Source: Oscillospiraceae bacterium (GTDB taxonomy: Bacteria > Bacillota > Clostridia > Oscillospirales > Ruminococcaceae). Taken from it: a DNA stretch of 6,284 nucleotides. Where the stretch lies: assembly GCA_016302225.1 (NCBI GenBank), contig JAEDOB010000139.1, positions 1-6,284 on the forward strand, in the 5' to 3' direction. Below the pieces are notes generated by a model. That model ran no database searches, was not told where the DNA came from, and saw only the letters and a program-made list of their open reading frames with translations. Position numbers and translations under genes: made by a program. This document shows positions 4,542-6,284 of the stretch, one piece after another (within the stretch, counting starts at the first letter, position 1; the number at the start of each line of letters is the position of its first letter).

Positions 4542-6284
4542 TTAATCTTTCTTGTAATATTCGCATTCGTATCCGTCAGCACGGAGTATAAGTCCCTCCG
4601 CCCATGCAGGAGTTCTTGCCATCTGCTGACATACTTCTTCAACTGACATTCTGCGGTCAGCTTCAATAATCACTTCATCGTGGACGTGTCCGACAATAAA
4701 GCAGTGGGACAAAGTCTGCATGGAATACATCAGTAAATCTCTTGCAATAGCCTGAACAATGTTTTCCACAAACTTAGGACCGTAGCTTTCAAGCCTGTCC
4801 CATTTCTTCTGAGCGTTAATTCCCATATACGTTACCGATTCACCGCCGAACTTGTTCTCGCCGATACGGGGTTTTGCATAGGCAAGCCGTCTTCCGCTTG
4901 GAAGTTCTATAAACAGAAATCCGGATTCATAGGAAAATGTAAGTCCGTAGGTTTCGGCAGTTGTCTTTTCATTTACCGCTTTCTTTACTGCACGGTCAAC
5001 AGACCACCATAAATCCGTGATATGGGGAGAAGCCTCACGCCAGTCAGTAACTATCTGTTTCAGTTCAGCATCAGAAAGTCCCAGAGAATCTGCACCCATA
5101 GCTTTCATGGCTCCGACAGAACCACCGTAGCCACAGGCGAGTTCGGCTACCTTGCCTTTCTGCCTGAGATGTCCGTTTTCACCATGCTTTACAACAGGCA
5201 CGCCAAACATTTTTGTTGCTGATGCACAGTAAATGTCCTCACCGTTTTCAAATGCCTTTATTCGCCATTCTTCACCCGCAAGCCATGCGATAACACGAGC
5301 TTCAATAGCCGAGAAGTCCGCAACAATAAATTTTTTACCCGGTCCTGGAATAAAGGCAGTACGGATAAGCTGCGAGAGTGTATCCGGCACATCATCATAG
5401 AGCATTTCGATTTCATCATGATAGCCGTACTTTACAATTTCTCTTGCTTCTGTCAAATCAGGAATATGATTCTGCGGCAGATTCTGAAGTTGTATATTCC
5501 GCCCCGCCCAGCGTCCAGTCCTCGATGCACCATAAAAGCTGAACATTCCTCTTGCACGATTGTCAGAACAAGCCGTCTGCTTCATTGCCGTATATTTTTT
5601 GACCGATGATTTAGACAGCTGTAATCTCATTTCAAGCACAGACCTGACAGGCTCTTTGGCATTTTTGATGAGTTCCTTAACCTGTGCCTTGCCGAGAGAA
5701 TCCGACTTGTAACCCTGCTTTTCAAGCCAGTCAAGCAACTGATATACAGAGTTCGGATTTTCCACGCCTGTTAATCTTTGCATTTCAGAAGTCAGTTTTG
5801 CCTTTGACTGTTCATCAAGCGTAATGGCTGCGTCGGCGAGTTCCATATCAACGAGAATTCCACGGTCGTTTATCTCCTGGTCAAGATAAAATTCACGCCA
5901 CAGAAAATCGGGAACAGGAAAGCGGTTGAGTTTCCTGTCAATTTCCATTTCAGCTTCAACATCACGTTTGTTGTACGTCTTGAATATTTCCCATTCTTCA
6001 GGATAATCAGCAGGGGAGTGGAACTGCGGTATTCCGTCAATCACATCATAAGGAGTACAGAAAAACTTTATAAGTGCCTTTCCCTCTGTCATTTTCTGCT
6101 GCTCTATTTCAAGAACCGTGCCGACCTCTGCAAGGGAAGAAGGAAGTCCAAGGATACGGCTGTGTATCATGGTGCATTGCCAGCCTTCCGGATTCAGATA
6201 GTCACCGACAGTATCTTCGTTAATGCTGTAACTCTGAAAGTACTGCGGATAATTATTTTGAATATAACGTGACAGGCATACCCT
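4542..6284 (-). CDS. Phage family A (PolI-type) DNA polymerase, start beyond the right edge
   Basis: Replicative DNA polymerase of the phage. The frame is open to the very edge, giving 580 visible residues. The ATG at 6170 is internal, because the 38 codons before it are open and read as family sequence (NPEGWQCT just before MIHSRILGLPSSLAEVG). About 70-100 N-terminal residues, including exonuclease motif I, lie outside. Numbering from that internal Met, exonuclease motif III is YNKRD (Y66, D70). The template-binding SRTGRWAGRNIQLQNLP spans 216-232. Polymerase motif A is VADFSAIEAR with the catalytic D285, motif B runs RQKGKVAELACGYGG (336-350), and motif C is HVHDEV (495-500, D498). All key residues of the palm and fingers are present and no frameshift is seen. 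It heads the replication operon visible here and ends 12 bases before the DUF4406 gene. Confidence 0.93.
   Translation of the reverse strand, partial: RVCLSRYIQNNYPQYFQSYSINEDTVGDYLNPEGWQCTMIHSRILGLPSSLAEVGTVLEIEQQKMTEGKALIKFFCTPYDVIDGIPQFHSPADYPEEWEIFKTYNKRDVEAEMEIDRKLNRFPVPDFLWREFYLDQEINDRGILVDMELADAAITLDEQSKAKLTSEMQRLTGVENPNSVYQLLDWLEKQGYKSDSLGKAQVKELIKNAKEPVRSVLEMRLQLSKSSVKKYTAMKQTACSDNRARGMFSFYGASRTGRWAGRNIQLQNLPQNHIPDLTEAREIVKYGYHDEIEMLYDDVPDTLSQLIRTAFIPGPGKKFIVADFSAIEARVIAWLAGEEWRIKAFENGEDIYCASATKMFGVPVVKHGENGHLRQKGKVAELACGYGGSVGAMKAMGADSLGLSDAELKQIVTDWREASPHITDLWWSVDRAVKKAVNEKTTAETYGLTFSYESGFLFIELPSGRRLAYAKPRIGENKFGGESVTYMGINAQKKWDRLESYGPKFVENIVQAIARDLLMYSMQTLSHCFIVGHVHDEVIIEADRRMSVEEVCQQMARTPAWAEGLILRADGYECEYYKKD

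Noticed and set aside
6168..6170. ATG as the true start of the DNA polymerase
   Set aside because: The frame is open for 38 further codons to the edge, and those codons match the conserved sequence expected just before this Met.
1..6284. CRISPR array, tRNA, insertion sequence or attachment site
   Set aside because: No spaced long repeats, cloverleaf, transposase or terminal inverted repeats are visible; the only phased repeats are the short promoter boxes at 1521-1546.

Overview
The window reads as part of a tailed-phage (prophage) genome from a low-to-moderate GC Gram-positive bacterium. Gene content and AGGAG-type ribosome binding sites suggest a gut Clostridia host (Ruminococcus/Oscillospiraceae-like). 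The host call is inference from family resemblance, not a database match. Every recognisable gene is on the minus strand, so the biological order runs from right to left.

Replication block (6284 to 1956): a family A (PolI-type) DNA polymerase whose start lies beyond the right edge; a small DUF4406 protein of the nucleoside 2-deoxyribosyltransferase superfamily; an archaeo-eukaryotic-type primase; and an SNF2-type phage helicase. Spacing is tight (12-nt gap, then a 1-nt stop/start overlap) and each of the first joins has a good Shine-Dalgarno site, so this is one operon. The primase and the helicase are both broken at the same point, about 2941-2946. The primase has lost its C-terminal SF3 helicase motor and the SNF2 helicase has lost its N-terminal Walker A lobe. 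Anything normally between them (often a VRR-NUC nuclease gene) is absent.

Control and packaging block (1953 to 456): a DUF1492/ArpU-like sigma-region-4-type regulator. Just downstream is a promoter-like site made of three TGTCTT boxes (AAGACA on the transcribed strand) at exact 10-bp spacing followed by TATAAT. Then come an HNH endonuclease, a 225-bp non-coding stretch with a candidate cos/packaging site and a clear intrinsic terminator, and a P27-type small terminase subunit. The terminase gene is also broken near its 3' end, at about 500-505. There it runs out of frame into the middle of a different gene, a 'virulence-related protein' homologue that continues past the left edge. No large terminase follows.

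In an intact phage these parts would work as follows: polymerase, primase and helicase copy the genome; the DUF1492 regulator switches on the late operon; and HNH plus terminase cut and package DNA at cos. Here two gene-internal, out-of-frame junctions without any insertion sequence point to a defective prophage with deletions, or to an assembly chimera. The sequence alone cannot separate the two. The most interesting undescribed element is the repeat-plus-TATAAT site next to the DUF1492 gene.
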